This document shows positions 49,179-57,505 of a stretch of DNA of 64,000 nt, piece after piece. The DNA comes from Mycetocola spongiae. Its GTDB lineage: Bacteria > Actinomycetota > Actinomycetes > Actinomycetales > Microbacteriaceae. Position numbers and translations under genes: made by a program. How positions within the stretch are numbered: the first letter of the stretch is position 1; each line of letters starts with the position of its first letter. The stretch spans positions 1,798,001-1,862,000 of the forward strand of contig NZ_CP080203.1 in assembly GCF_020424085.1 (NCBI RefSeq). The letters run 5' to 3'. The notes under the pieces are model-generated. The model was given only the letters and a program-made list of their open reading frames with translations. It searched no databases and had not been told where the DNA came from.

Positions 49179-49873
49179 TTGACCTGACCGATATTACGCT
49201 GACCTTTCCCGATGGCGACTCCGTGGTGACCGCCGTGGATCATGCCTCCCTGCAGGTGCCGCGCGGCACGGTGACCGCACTCACCGGCCCCTCGGGCTCG
49301 GGAAAGTCGAGCCTACTCGCGGTGGCCTCCACGCTGATCCGGCCCGATAGCGGCAGCGCCCTGATCGCCGGGGTGGACGTGGGAACCCTGAGCCGGGCGG
49401 AGGCAGCCGAGGTGCGGCGCACCCGGATCGGCATCGTCTTCCAGCAGGCCAACCTCCTGCCCTCGCTCACGAGCCTCGATCAGCTCGCGGTCATGAACGA
49501 GCTGGGCGGTCATTCCCGTTCCCGGCGCGCGGCCGTGCGCGAGCGGGCCCTGGGCCTGCTCGCCGAGGTGGGCCTGGAGGGGCAGGAAAATAAGCGTCCG
49601 CATCAGCTCTCGGGTGGCCAGCGGCAGCGGGTGAATATCGCCCGCGCACTCATGAATGATCCCGAGGTCCTGATCGTGGATGAACCCACCAGCGCCCTGG
49701 ACCATGCGCGCGGTTCCGCGATCATCGACCTGATCATCACCCTCACCCGCACCCGCGAAACCGCGACGCTGTTGGTCACCCACGACCGCGGACACCTGCC
49801 GCGGATGGACAGCGTGCTGGTCATGAACGACGGCGTGCTGAGCGTGTCCGAGGATCCCGCCCTCGCCGCCTAA
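49175..49873 (+). CDS. ABC transporter ATP-binding protein (LolD/MacB type)
   Basis: 232 residues. Walker A is GPSGSGKSS (about 38-46), Q-loop VFQQANLLPSL, signature LSGGQRQRV, Walker B VLIVDEPTSALD, and H-loop VTHDRGH. It belongs to the MacB/LolD/FtsE family that drives FtsX-like permeases. The ATG overlaps the permease TGA by four bases. The operon ends at a GC-rich hairpin. Confidence 0.95.
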   Translation: MIDLTDITLTFPDGDSVVTAVDHASLQVPRGTVTALTGPSGSGKSSLLAVASTLIRPDSGSALIAGVDVGTLSRAEAAEVRRTRIGIVFQQANLLPSLTSLDQLAVMNELGGHSRSRRAAVRERALGLLAEVGLEGQENKRPHQLSGGQRQRVNIARALMNDPEVLIVDEPTSALDHARGSAIIDLIITLTRTRETATLLVTHDRGHLPRMDSVLVMNDGVLSVSEDPALAA

Positions 49874-49877
49874 GCAC

Positions 49878-49906
49878 TCCGCCGGGCGGGGCTTCCGCCC
49901 GGCGGA
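49878..49906 (+). terminator. GC hairpin after the ABC exporter operon
   Basis: TCCGCCGGGCGG with its perfect complement, 5-nt loop, no T-run, 5 nt after the stop. Confidence 0.65.
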
Positions 49907-49927
49907 CATCGGGGCCGGTCAGGATTC

Positions 49928-49957
49928 TTGACCTGCCGGGGGGACGCGGGTTAGCGT
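49928..49957 (+). promoter_or_regulatory. Promoter of the LAxTG mini-protein gene
   Basis: -35 TTGACC, 18-bp spacer, -10 TAGCGT. This is one of the clearer two-box promoters in the window. Confidence 0.65.
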
Positions 49958-49982
49958 GTGGGTATCAACAGTGGAGGAACCC

Positions 49983-50267
49983 ATGGCCCTTAAAAATCCC
50001 ACCCCCGGATCACACCGCCCGGGTGCCACCGTACTCACCGCCCTCGCGACCGGCGGCCTGGTTCTGCTTGCGCCCGCCGCCGCCCGGGCCGATACCGGCG
50101 GGGTCCTCGCCGATACCGGTGCCGAGGGGGTTCCGTTCCTGATCGGCATCGCCGCGGTCCTGGTACTCGGCGGAATCGCCGCCTTCCTGGTCACCCGGAA
50201 GCGCCGCAAAAACGTGGAGGACGACGCGCCCGAGGCTCAGGACCCGGACGGCCCCGCGCCACTCTAG
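49983..50267 (+). CDS. Tiny LAxTG-anchored surface protein
   Basis: 94 residues. An N-terminal signal peptide (about 1-40, ending AAARA) is followed at once by DTGGVLADTG, a hydrophobic helix (about 56-76) and the basic tail RKRRK, i.e. a complete sorting signal with motif LADTG, the LAxTG form used by class E sortases of high-GC Gram-positives. Only about ten residues would remain outside after processing. The acidic C-terminus stays in the cytoplasm. GGAGG lies 5 nt before the ATG. The function is unknown; it may be a small structural wall peptide or a decoy. Confidence 0.75.
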   Translation: MALKNPTPGSHRPGATVLTALATGGLVLLAPAAARADTGGVLADTGAEGVPFLIGIAAVLVLGGIAAFLVTRKRRKNVEDDAPEAQDPDGPAPL

Positions 50268-50273
50268 GCCGCG

Positions 50274-50292
50274 CCCCGGGCGCCTCCCGGGG
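50274..50292 (+). terminator. GC hairpin after the LAxTG gene
   Basis: CCCCGGG/CCCGGGG, 5-nt loop, directly after the stop; no T-run. Confidence 0.45.
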
Positions 50293-50359
50293 CCCGGGAT
50301 GCCACACTAAGGTACGGGGTTTACCCCGCGCCCGCGTTCCCGCCCGAAAGGATCACCCC

Positions 50360-51037
50360 ATGACGATCACCGCCGCCGCCGATGGTTCCGCCCTCGGCAA
50401 TCCCGGCCCCGCCGGCTGGGCCTGGTACGTCAATGATTCCTGCTGGGGCGCCGGTGGATGGAAATACGCCACCAATAATCAGGGCGAGCTTAAGGCCGTC
50501 CTGGAGCTCTTCCGCGCCACCGCCCACCTCGATGAGGACCTGCTGGTGCTCTGCGATAGCCAGTATGTGATCAACTCGGTGACCAAGTGGATGCCCGGAT
50601 GGAAAAAGAAGGGCTGGCGCAAGGCCGACGGAAAGCCGGTGCTGAACGTGGACCTGCTGCGCGAGATCGACGAGGCACTCGTGGGCCGCCGCTACCGCTT
50701 TGAGTGGGTCAAGGGTCACGCCAACCATCCGCTGAACGAGGCCGCCGATTCCCGCGCCCGCGCCGTCTCCGAGGCCTATCAGGCCGGCCGGCCGATCCCC
50801 TCGGGCCCCGGCTGGGTGGACGCACCGGGCACGGCTCGGGCGGAACGTTCCCCGCGCACCCCCGCGTTTTCCGAGCCCGAGGCCCCCGCCGCGCAGCCGG
50901 GACTCTTCGATTTTGACGAGCCCGCCGAGCCCATCACCCTGAGCCTCACGCTAACCCCCGGGGAGCATGCGCGACTCGCCGAGCGTGCAAGAAGTCGCGG
51001 CATCACCCCCGAGGCGCTCCTGCGCGATATGATCTGA
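50360..51037 (+). CDS. rnhA: Ribonuclease HI with C-terminal extension
   Basis: 225 residues. The RNase H domain (1-150) has the catalytic carboxylates D8 (AADGSALGNPG), E43 (NNQGELKAVLE), D66 (LCDSQYV) and D130 (NHPLNEAAD), plus His120. It removes RNA from RNA/DNA hybrids. After a Pro-rich linker and a LFDFDE segment, the last ~40 residues (ITLSLTLTPGEHARLAERA then SRGITPEALLRDMI) read like a ribbon-helix-helix motif. AAAGGA lies 7 nt before the ATG. Such a fusion is unusual for RNase HI and may add nucleic-acid binding. Confidence 0.92.
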   Translation: MTITAAADGSALGNPGPAGWAWYVNDSCWGAGGWKYATNNQGELKAVLELFRATAHLDEDLLVLCDSQYVINSVTKWMPGWKKKGWRKADGKPVLNVDLLREIDEALVGRRYRFEWVKGHANHPLNEAADSRARAVSEAYQAGRPIPSGPGWVDAPGTARAERSPRTPAFSEPEAPAAQPGLFDFDEPAEPITLSLTLTPGEHARLAERARSRGITPEALLRDMI

Positions 51038-51117
51038 GCCAGAAGATGCGGTGCCCTCCCCGATAATCGGGGCGGGCGGGGAGCCGCACGGCAACACGTC
51101 ACCAGACGGGGGTAACG

Positions 51118-51516
51118 ATGAATACACAGACACACGGTGTCGCGCCTCTCAGCGAGGCCGAGCTGCTTGATCTCGAGGCGCTTTTGCGCGCCCGCAGGAC
51201 CGAGCTGGAGGAGGACGGCGCCCGCATCGAGGAGGCGCTGGAGGCCGTTCGTGTGGCCCGCGAGGATTCCACCACGGATGATGAACACGACCCCGAGGGC
51301 CCCACTCTCACCAATGAGTGGTCGCGGCTATCGGGCCTGCGCGATGACCTCGCCCCCAAGCTTGCAACCGTGGACGGGGCACTCGCCAAGATCGCCGCGG
51401 GCACCTATGGAATCTGCACGCGCGACGGGGCACCGATCGGTGCCGCGCGGCTCGAGGCGCGCCCCGAGGCCGAGCTGTGCATCCACTGCGCCCGCGAGCT
51501 TGAGGCGCGCCGCTAA
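51118..51516 (+). CDS. TraR/DksA family zinc-finger-like protein
   Basis: 132 residues. An N-terminal coiled coil (about 10-50) with acidic residues at its tip, a second helix, and a C-terminal zinc-finger-like unit: YGICTRDGAPIGAARL then LCIHCARELE. The second pair (CIHC) is intact, while the first pair keeps only one Cys (CTRDG), so zinc binding is reduced or uses Asp. Relatives modify RNA polymerase; actinobacterial members are mostly uncharacterised. The ATG follows a GGGGG tract. Confidence 0.85.
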   Translation: MNTQTHGVAPLSEAELLDLEALLRARRTELEEDGARIEEALEAVRVAREDSTTDDEHDPEGPTLTNEWSRLSGLRDDLAPKLATVDGALAKIAAGTYGICTRDGAPIGAARLEARPEAELCIHCARELEARR

Positions 51517-51530
51517 CTCCCCGGCCCGTT

Positions 51531-51567
51531 AAAAACCGCCGCCCGGCATCGCAGGGCGGCGGTTTTT
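51531..51567. terminator. Bidirectional terminator
   Basis: AAAAACCGCCGCCC and its exact complement around a 9-nt loop, between the converging DksA-like and dNTPase genes. Confidence 0.93.
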
Positions 51568-51577
51568 CCGTACCCGG

Positions 51578-53095
51578 CTAGACGCGGGAGGTGCCCATCA
51601 GCGCGGCCATCGACTGCGCCTGCGCATCGGTGAGAGAGGCAACATAGTCCACGATTGCGCGCCCCCGACCGCGGCGGTGAATGCTGAGGTCATCGGTGGG
51701 ACCTGACAGCGATTCCGGGGTGCTCTCGCGCAGCTCAAAATAGCTCTCGGTGGCGTCCTCGGCCGATTCCAGGAGCCGGCGCGGGGCACGGAAGGCATCG
51801 TGCGGATCGCGCAGCCATTCGTCCAGGCCCAGCACAAGCGATTCCACGAGCCGGGCCTGTCCGCGCTGGGCGGTGGCCAGATCGGGGTTATCCAAGACAA
51901 ACCGGGAGTGCACAAATTTCAGCACCATCACGTCATGCCACGCCTGGCGTTCCAGCCGCACGTGGCCGCTGCGCACATGCGGGGTGGCCTCGACCACGAT
52001 CGAACGCTGGAAACGGTCCAGCCAGCGCCGGATGAAGGCGGAGAGAGCGCGTTCGCTATTAATGCCGCCGTCGAAGGGCACCGCGAGCAGTCCGTCCACG
52101 AGCTCCCGGTTCACCCGGTCCACGGCATTGCGGAACGCCTCGTCATCGGCGATCCAGGAGTCCCGGGACAGCGCCCGCCGGCGCAGCAGCTCCAGCGCGT
52201 TGCCGGGGGTGCGGGTATCGGCCTCCAGCTCGCGCCGGTCCAGCGCTGCAAGCGCTGAGCGCGAGCGCAGCCACGTGCGCAGCTCGGAGGACACCGATGC
52301 GTGTTGGAGCACACCGGCGCGATAAAAATCGTCCAGGTCGTGCAGCGAATAGGCGATGTCATCGGCGATGTCCATGACCGAGCACTCCACCGTCTGCTGC
52401 CACGGCGCGATCGCGGGATAGGCGGCGCGCACGCGGGCAATCTCGCGCTCATGCAGGCTATAAATCGAGAATTTATGGGCACCCGTGGACAGCACGTCCC
52501 CCACGCCTCGCGGGCGCAACTCGGGTGCCAGCTCGGTATTTTCCGTGGCCCAGGGCAGGCGCGTCCAGGGATATTTCAGGACCGCCGCACGCACCGCGGC
52601 CGTGAGGTTCAGGCCCGGCTGTGCGGCACCGTGGGTATCCAGCTCGGTGAGGATGCGGAACGTCTGCGCATTGCCCTCAAATCCCTCGGGCAGCCCCAGC
52701 CGCTCGCGGGCCACCCGGTCCAGGACCTGCTCACCCAGGTGACCAAACGGGGGATGCCCCAGATCGTGGGCGCTGGCCGCGGCCTGCACCACCACGGGAT
52801 CGCAGCCGCCGAGGGAGTCGAGGATCGCGCGGGTCTGCGGATCGGAGTGGACCAGCGAAACGGCGATCTCGCGCGCGACCGATGTGACCTTAATCGAGTG
52901 GGTCAGCCGATTATGAATTACCGGGCCCACGCTCGCCTGCGGAATCACCTGGGTCACCGCGGAGAGGCGGGAAAAATACGGGGAGAAGCGCAGCCGCTCC
53001 AGATCGATGCGATAGGGGCGAGATTCCCGCCCCTCGGTCTCCACCGGTTCGGCTATGACGCGCTCCTGGCGCGGGTCGAGAATCTGATCGCTCAT
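51578..53095 (-). CDS. dgt: Deoxyguanosinetriphosphate triphosphohydrolase-like protein
   Basis: 505 residues. The HD-domain metal site is visible as His66 (RLTHSIKV), H110-D111 (SAHDLGHPPFGH) and a later Asp (VMDIADDIAYS). It cleaves dNTPs to nucleosides plus triphosphate, controlling the dNTP pool; some relatives limit phage growth. AGGTGAG lies 6 nt before the ATG used, six codons into a longer frame. It is monocistronic. Confidence 0.94.
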   Translation of the reverse strand: MSDQILDPRQERVIAEPVETEGRESRPYRIDLERLRFSPYFSRLSAVTQVIPQASVGPVIHNRLTHSIKVTSVAREIAVSLVHSDPQTRAILDSLGGCDPVVVQAAASAHDLGHPPFGHLGEQVLDRVARERLGLPEGFEGNAQTFRILTELDTHGAAQPGLNLTAAVRAAVLKYPWTRLPWATENTELAPELRPRGVGDVLSTGAHKFSIYSLHEREIARVRAAYPAIAPWQQTVECSVMDIADDIAYSLHDLDDFYRAGVLQHASVSSELRTWLRSRSALAALDRRELEADTRTPGNALELLRRRALSRDSWIADDEAFRNAVDRVNRELVDGLLAVPFDGGINSERALSAFIRRWLDRFQRSIVVEATPHVRSGHVRLERQAWHDVMVLKFVHSRFVLDNPDLATAQRGQARLVESLVLGLDEWLRDPHDAFRAPRRLLESAEDATESYFELRESTPESLSGPTDDLSIHRRGRGRAIVDYVASLTDAQAQSMAALMGTSRV

Positions 53096-53399
53096 CGGGC
53101 ACTCACCTTCCACGCCAAATCCTGGCGTGACAGCATCCTAGAACACCCGCGGCACGCGGGTGGCTCCCCTCACCGCAACATTCGGGTTATCGGGGCAAGG
53201 GGAACCGGTCTTCGGGGGGAGGAAGGGTGCGGGACGGGCCTTGGCTCCGTCCGCAACCGCGCTGTGGTGGGAGCGGGTTCGGGCCCGCTCCCACCGTCGA
53301 CGTGCGGCGTCTGACCCCAGCCTAGGGGCGGCGGGCGGGCGCCGATCCGGGGGTGAGAGGAACTTCACCCCGGGGTTCACCCCCGCGCGAGTGGGCGGG
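53096..53399. other. Intergenic region with hairpin
   Basis: No gene. At 53268-53295 GTGGGAGCGGG pairs with CCCGCTCCCAC (11 bp, 6-nt loop), about 105 bp after the LuxR/MalT-like stop on the minus strand; it may end that transcript. A CCCGCG/CGCGGG repeat lies near 53145. Confidence 0.5.
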
Positions 53400-55943
53400 C
53401 TAGGCGGGGTCCTCCGGGGTGAGGATTCCCAGGCTCGCGGCGCGCATCACGGCGTCCCGGCGATTGCCCACATCCAGCTTGCGAAACAGCGAACGGGTCT
53501 GGGTTTTTACGGTGTTCTGGGAGACGGTGAGTTCGGCGGCCGTCTCGGCCACGCTCAGCCCGCGGGCGATATGTTCCAGGACAAGGAGCTCGCGCGCGGA
53601 GAGCTGCACGCGGGGAGTCTCGCGCGCCCAGACCGCGGGCAGGGTGTCCAGCAGCGCGGCCAGCGCGGCGGCGGATGCGGGATCGGAGTGTTCGGCCGCG
53701 AGATCCACGAGCCGCTCCAGGCCCCCGCGCGGCACCTGCAGCAGCGGCAGGGAGAGGCCCCATTCGCGCAGCGTCAGGAGCGCATTGCCGAGTTCCGCAA
53801 CCGCGCTTTCAGCCTCCTCACTCCCGGCCAGGGCCACCGCAAATAGCAGGTGGCAGAGTGCCCGCTCGCGCGGGGAGAGCTCGGCGGAGTTTAGCCCGGC
53901 CAGGGCGACCGCGGCGCGGCGATGCTCACCCATCAGGAGATCGCGGCGCGCATGAAACAGGACCACACAGGACAGGCCGCGGTCGAGCCTTTCGGTGAGC
54001 CGATCCGCGCGCGCCACATTGCCCGCGCCGAGTTCCAGATCGGCCTGGAGCACACTCAGCCGGGTGCGCAGGACCCGGGTGATCGCGGGTTGGCGGCGCG
54101 CACCCATCCGGGTCTCCAGGCGAAGGAGCGCATCGGACCGCCGCCCGTCGATCAGATCACAGAGCACCAGGATTTCCACGAGCCCACCCCAGTGCTCACT
54201 CGTCTCAATCTCCGGCAGGTATTCGTGGATATGCTCGCGGGCCGCCGCGGTATCAAACCGTTCCAATTCCAGCGCCGCGCGGGCCACAGCGCCCAGCGTG
54301 GTCAGATAGATCCGGGTATTTCCGGTGAAGGGAGGGAGTGCATCCAGCTCGCGCAGGGAGGCCGCGGCGGCATCCATATCCCCCAGCACCGCATAGACCC
54401 CCGCGGTCAGCGAGAGCCCATGATAGGGATCGCTGAGCTGGCGCGGCGGGGTGGCCGCGAGCGACGCGGCCAGGAGCTCCAGGGCGCGGGCGGTATCCCC
54501 GGCGTAGAGATGCGTGATCGCATTATGGTTAAACAGGAGCGGGAGGATGCTGCCGAGGCTCTCGGCCGATCCGGCGGGCAGCTCCGCGATCCGCACATCC
54601 GCCTCGCGCACCGCGCGCAATGCCTGCGGGAAGCGACCCAGCACCCGGTAGGCCGCCGCCTGGATCGAGGAGAGGATCACCTTCTCGCTGATCGAGGCCC
54701 GCTCATAGCGCCCGCGTACCCCGGTGACCGCGAGGGTGAAATACTCGGCTGAACGCAGGCGGGTATGCCCGTTGGCGTTATACACGAGGGCGAGGGCCAT
54801 ACAGAGCACGGGGAAACGGCGGATGCGCAGCAGCAGAATCTCGCGGAGACGATCGCGCAGGAGGGCGCCGTGCTCGGCGGTCAGCTCGTTAAAATTGCGC
54901 CAGACCACCTCGGAGGCCAACTCATAATTGCCCGAGGATACCGCGCGCGTCAGGGCCTCCCCCGGCAGGTTATGTGTCATCTTCCAGACCACCAGCCGCC
55001 GCGAGGCCTCCTCCGCGAATACGCGGTGATCACGCTGGAGTTCCGTGGTCATTCGGGCGCGGGCGGCGGGATCGAGGACCAGAATATCCTCCTGCATCGG
55101 ACCCGTTGCGGGCCGATTCCCGGGTTGCGTCAGGCCGGGCAGCAGCGCCAGGGCGCCCGCCCTCCCGTCCACCAGCACCTCGGCGAGGGCGAGGGGCAGC
55201 TTCTCGGGGAGGGCAAGCGAGAGGAAGCGCGCGTATTCCTCGGTGGAGGAGCTCTCGCTGCGCGCCCGCAGGAGCGAAAATTCGATCAGGGCATCGCGGC
55301 CGTTCGGGGCGTGTTGTCCCCCCTCGGCCAGGGCGCGGGCGGCGAGCCGGATGGCCCCGGGGTGGCCGCCGAGGACCGTGCGGAGCTCGGCCTCGGCGGC
55401 GGCGGGATCGGCCACGCCCAGGAGGGCAAAATAGGCGCGGGTCTGTTCCGGGCTGAAGTGGAGATCCCCGGCGCGGAGCCGGGAGAAATCCAGATTGGCA
55501 TCGTCCGCCGCCCGGGCCAGGCCGCCCAGATCGCTGCCGAGGGCGATCACGCGCAGCCCGGGGCAGCCGCGCACCACGGCCACCAGGTCCGCGATCCACT
55601 CGGGCTCGCGGATGTATTGGGCATCGCGCAGGATCAGGGTGAGCTCGCCGCGGTCCCCCGCCCAGCGCACCAGGGCCTCCCGGCCCGGGCCGTCACCCGC
55701 GAATCCGGGATGCTCGGGATGGTCCACGAGGCGCGCGATCATCCGCCAAAATTCCTGGCGGTGGAGCCCGGGGCCGATGCCGATCCAGGCCCCCTCGAGC
55801 TCGCGGTTCCGGGCTGCCCACTGGGCGGCGAGCGTGGTTTTTCCCGCTCCGGGGCCGGCTTCGAGCAGGATGAGTCCGGCCTCACCAAGCGGAATATCGC
55901 GGGTAAGGAGATGGGTGGGCAGGCGCGGGACATAGCGAATCAT
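53400..55943 (-). CDS. Large LuxR/MalT-like ATP-dependent regulator (LAL type)
   Basis: 847 residues. A P-loop GPGAGKTTLAAQW lies at about 30-42, a STAND/AAA-like ATPase region follows to about 300 with ELTLILRDAQYI as a Walker B-like strand, then helical repeats (TPR-like, about 330-770), and a C-terminal HTH_LuxR domain (about 780-840, LSARELLVLEHIARGLSVAETAAEL in parts). It fits the MalT/LAL family, which binds a small inducer and activates transcription. No sugar-uptake genes adjoin, so its target is unclear. A GGGGGAC stretch precedes the ATG by about 6 nt. Confidence 0.9.
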   Translation of the reverse strand: MIRYVPRLPTHLLTRDIPLGEAGLILLEAGPGAGKTTLAAQWAARNRELEGAWIGIGPGLHRQEFWRMIARLVDHPEHPGFAGDGPGREALVRWAGDRGELTLILRDAQYIREPEWIADLVAVVRGCPGLRVIALGSDLGGLARAADDANLDFSRLRAGDLHFSPEQTRAYFALLGVADPAAAEAELRTVLGGHPGAIRLAARALAEGGQHAPNGRDALIEFSLLRARSESSSTEEYARFLSLALPEKLPLALAEVLVDGRAGALALLPGLTQPGNRPATGPMQEDILVLDPAARARMTTELQRDHRVFAEEASRRLVVWKMTHNLPGEALTRAVSSGNYELASEVVWRNFNELTAEHGALLRDRLREILLLRIRRFPVLCMALALVYNANGHTRLRSAEYFTLAVTGVRGRYERASISEKVILSSIQAAAYRVLGRFPQALRAVREADVRIAELPAGSAESLGSILPLLFNHNAITHLYAGDTARALELLAASLAATPPRQLSDPYHGLSLTAGVYAVLGDMDAAAASLRELDALPPFTGNTRIYLTTLGAVARAALELERFDTAAAREHIHEYLPEIETSEHWGGLVEILVLCDLIDGRRSDALLRLETRMGARRQPAITRVLRTRLSVLQADLELGAGNVARADRLTERLDRGLSCVVLFHARRDLLMGEHRRAAVALAGLNSAELSPRERALCHLLFAVALAGSEEAESAVAELGNALLTLREWGLSLPLLQVPRGGLERLVDLAAEHSDPASAAALAALLDTLPAVWARETPRVQLSARELLVLEHIARGLSVAETAAELTVSQNTVKTQTRSLFRKLDVGNRRDAVMRAASLGILTPEDPA

Positions 55944-56150
55944 GTGTCCGTCCCCCTCGTACCGGTTGGGGTGCGCCGGGTGCGCCCCCGCAATAACCCG
56001 AAGACAAACCTACCGTTATGCACGCGATGTGGCCAGGACCCACTACGGAAACGCTGCGGGCGGCCCCGCCGGGGGTGGGGCCCGGGCCGCGCGGGGCAGG
56101 GCGGCCCCGAAAAACAGCGACCTGCCAGCCTCGGGCGGGCTCGGCGGATC
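55944..56150. other. Intergenic region between LuxR/MalT-like and Abi genes
   Basis: No ORF. GC-rich inverted repeats (near 56066-56107) occupy the right half; the left half should hold the LuxR/MalT-like promoter on the minus strand, which I cannot place. Confidence 0.4.
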
Positions 56151-56156
56151 TAGTGT
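56151..56156 (+). promoter_or_regulatory. Candidate -10 box for the Abi transcript
   Basis: TAGTGT about 26 nt upstream of the hairpin leader. No clear -35. Confidence 0.4.
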
Positions 56157-56181
56157 CGAGGGATGGGGAGGGCAGAAAAAA

Positions 56182-56227
56182 CCCCGGTAGCATGCCGACT
56201 CAAGTTCGACAGAGGCATATACCGGGG
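56182..56227. ncRNA. Structured RNA/hairpin upstream of the Abi_2 gene
   Basis: CCCCGGTA pairs with TACCGGGG and, inside, ATGCC with GGCAT, around a 17-nt loop containing CGA/TCG. It ends 41 nt before the Abi start. On the minus strand the stem runs directly into TTTTTT, so the same element is an intrinsic terminator for antisense transcription. A conserved abiF RNA motif has been described upstream of related genes in other bacteria (from memory; not aligned here). Confidence 0.55.
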
Positions 56228-56268
56228 ACTTCGTGTTTAAGCGTACATAGAGGAAGGGAAATAGTCCA

Positions 56269-56997
56269 GTGGATTTTACCGAGCAAGAGATTTTTGCGTT
56301 GGACCGGTCGATCACCCCGGCCCGGATGGGCGCGTATCGCGCGGCCGCCGCGGGCGATCCCGGCCGTGCCCGCGAGCTTTATCTCCGGGACCGCCGGCTT
56401 GCGGGGGCGTTCCTGGCCGATCTGGGCCTCCTGGAGGTGGCATTGCGTAATGCGATGAATAGACAGCTCGCGCTGCGCTGGGAAGATACCTGGTATCACA
56501 ATAGGGAAATGCCGCTTGATGATCGCTCCCTGGCGGCGCTGTCCCGGGCCTGGGCGCAGGTGCCGGGGGAACGCACCCCCGGCCGGGTGGTGTCCTCGTG
56601 CATGCTGGGGTTTTGGCGCGGGCTCCTGGACCGGGGCGATCATGTGGGCCGCCCTCCGCGCCGCGCGCGCTGCGATTATGAGGTGCTGTGGCGCGGGGTT
56701 TTGGATCGTGCTTTCCCGGGTGGTCGCGCCATTTCGCAGGTGGATGCGGCCCGCTGGAACCGGGACTATGCCCACGGGGTGGTCTCGCGCGTGAATGATC
56801 TGCGCAATCGGGTGGCCCACCATGAGCCCCTCGTCAACGGGTTTCCCCTGAGCGGTCAGCGCCGCAGGCTTTCCGTGGGCGAGGCGGCGGCGGATTGTCT
56901 CCGGCTGGCGGGCATGCCCGATCGCGACCTGGAGTCGGTATTGCGCCGTACCTCCACGGTGCCGCGGATCCTGAACCAGTCTCCCCAATCCTCCTAG
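56269..56997 (+). CDS. Abi_2 (AbiD/AbiF-like) abortive-infection HEPN protein
   Basis: 242 residues. The family's first conserved helix appears as DLGLLEVALRNAMNRQL (51-67), and the C-terminal HEPN ribonuclease motif R-x4-H as LRNRVAHHEPL (R179 to H184). Abi_2 proteins are RNA-cleaving, growth-arresting defence proteins distantly related to the HEPN domains of Cas13 (established for the family). The GTG start has AAGGGA about 12 nt upstream. It is a single gene with a structured leader and a tandem repeat array on its other side, so it is a candidate phage-defence unit. Confidence 0.87.
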   Translation: MDFTEQEIFALDRSITPARMGAYRAAAAGDPGRARELYLRDRRLAGAFLADLGLLEVALRNAMNRQLALRWEDTWYHNREMPLDDRSLAALSRAWAQVPGERTPGRVVSSCMLGFWRGLLDRGDHVGRPPRRARCDYEVLWRGVLDRAFPGGRAISQVDAARWNRDYAHGVVSRVNDLRNRVAHHEPLVNGFPLSGQRRRLSVGEAAADCLRLAGMPDRDLESVLRRTSTVPRILNQSPQSS

Positions 56998-57177
56998 CGT
57001 CCGGCGGTGTGCCCGGTGGAGATGACGGTTGCGAATTTCAGACCCGGCCTCGGTCGGCCAGGTGGATTTATGCGGGTATGAGCGGGTTTCCCCGGCGTGC
57101 GCGGAACACATAGCGGCCCCACCCGGCCCGGTCGAGGGGCGACTCGGGACGGGATGAGCCCGCACTAAACCCACTAT
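56998..57177. other. Intergenic region after the Abi gene
   Basis: No ORF or terminator of note. A short CCGGCC/GGCC hairpin (near 57045) is the only structure seen. Confidence 0.35.
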
Positions 57178-57456
57178 GACCCCGAACTCTCCGAAGGGCA
57201 CTCGGGGAAAAGACGTGCGCTCACCGAACACGCTACGACCCCGAAGGCAGGGTTGGGGAAAGAAGTGCGCGCGCCGAACGAGTCACCGCCCCGAACTCCC
57301 CGAAGGGTACTTAGAGAAAAAGAAGTGCGCGCCGAACGAGACACGGCCCCCGAACTCTCCGAAGGCAGGGGTAGGGGAAAGAAGTGCGCGCGCCGAACGA
57401 GACACGGCCCCGAACTCCCCGAAGGGTACTGAGAGAAAAAGAAGTGCGCGCGGCGG
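57178..57456. repeat. Degenerate tandem repeat, five units of about 50-61 bp
   Basis: Units start near 57178, 57237, 57288, 57346 and 57407. Each has CCCCGAA-CTC-CCGAAGG, then a variable middle, then GAAGTGCGCGC and CCGAACGAG-CAC. The middle alternates between type A (GGGTACT-AGAGAAAAAG) in units 1, 3 and 5 and type B (GGCAGGG-T-GGGGAAAG) in units 2 and 4. The whole period is conserved, so this is not a CRISPR array. Open frames on both strands here lack gene-like character. Confidence 0.82.
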
Positions 57457-57505
57457 GCCCGTACATCCTCCGTCCCCACGGAGGGCGGGCCCGCGGCGCT
57501 GCAGG

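Noticed and set aside
57178-57456. CRISPR array
   Set aside because: The entire ~58-bp period is conserved with only two alternating variants; there are no unique spacers of constant length and no cas genes nearby.
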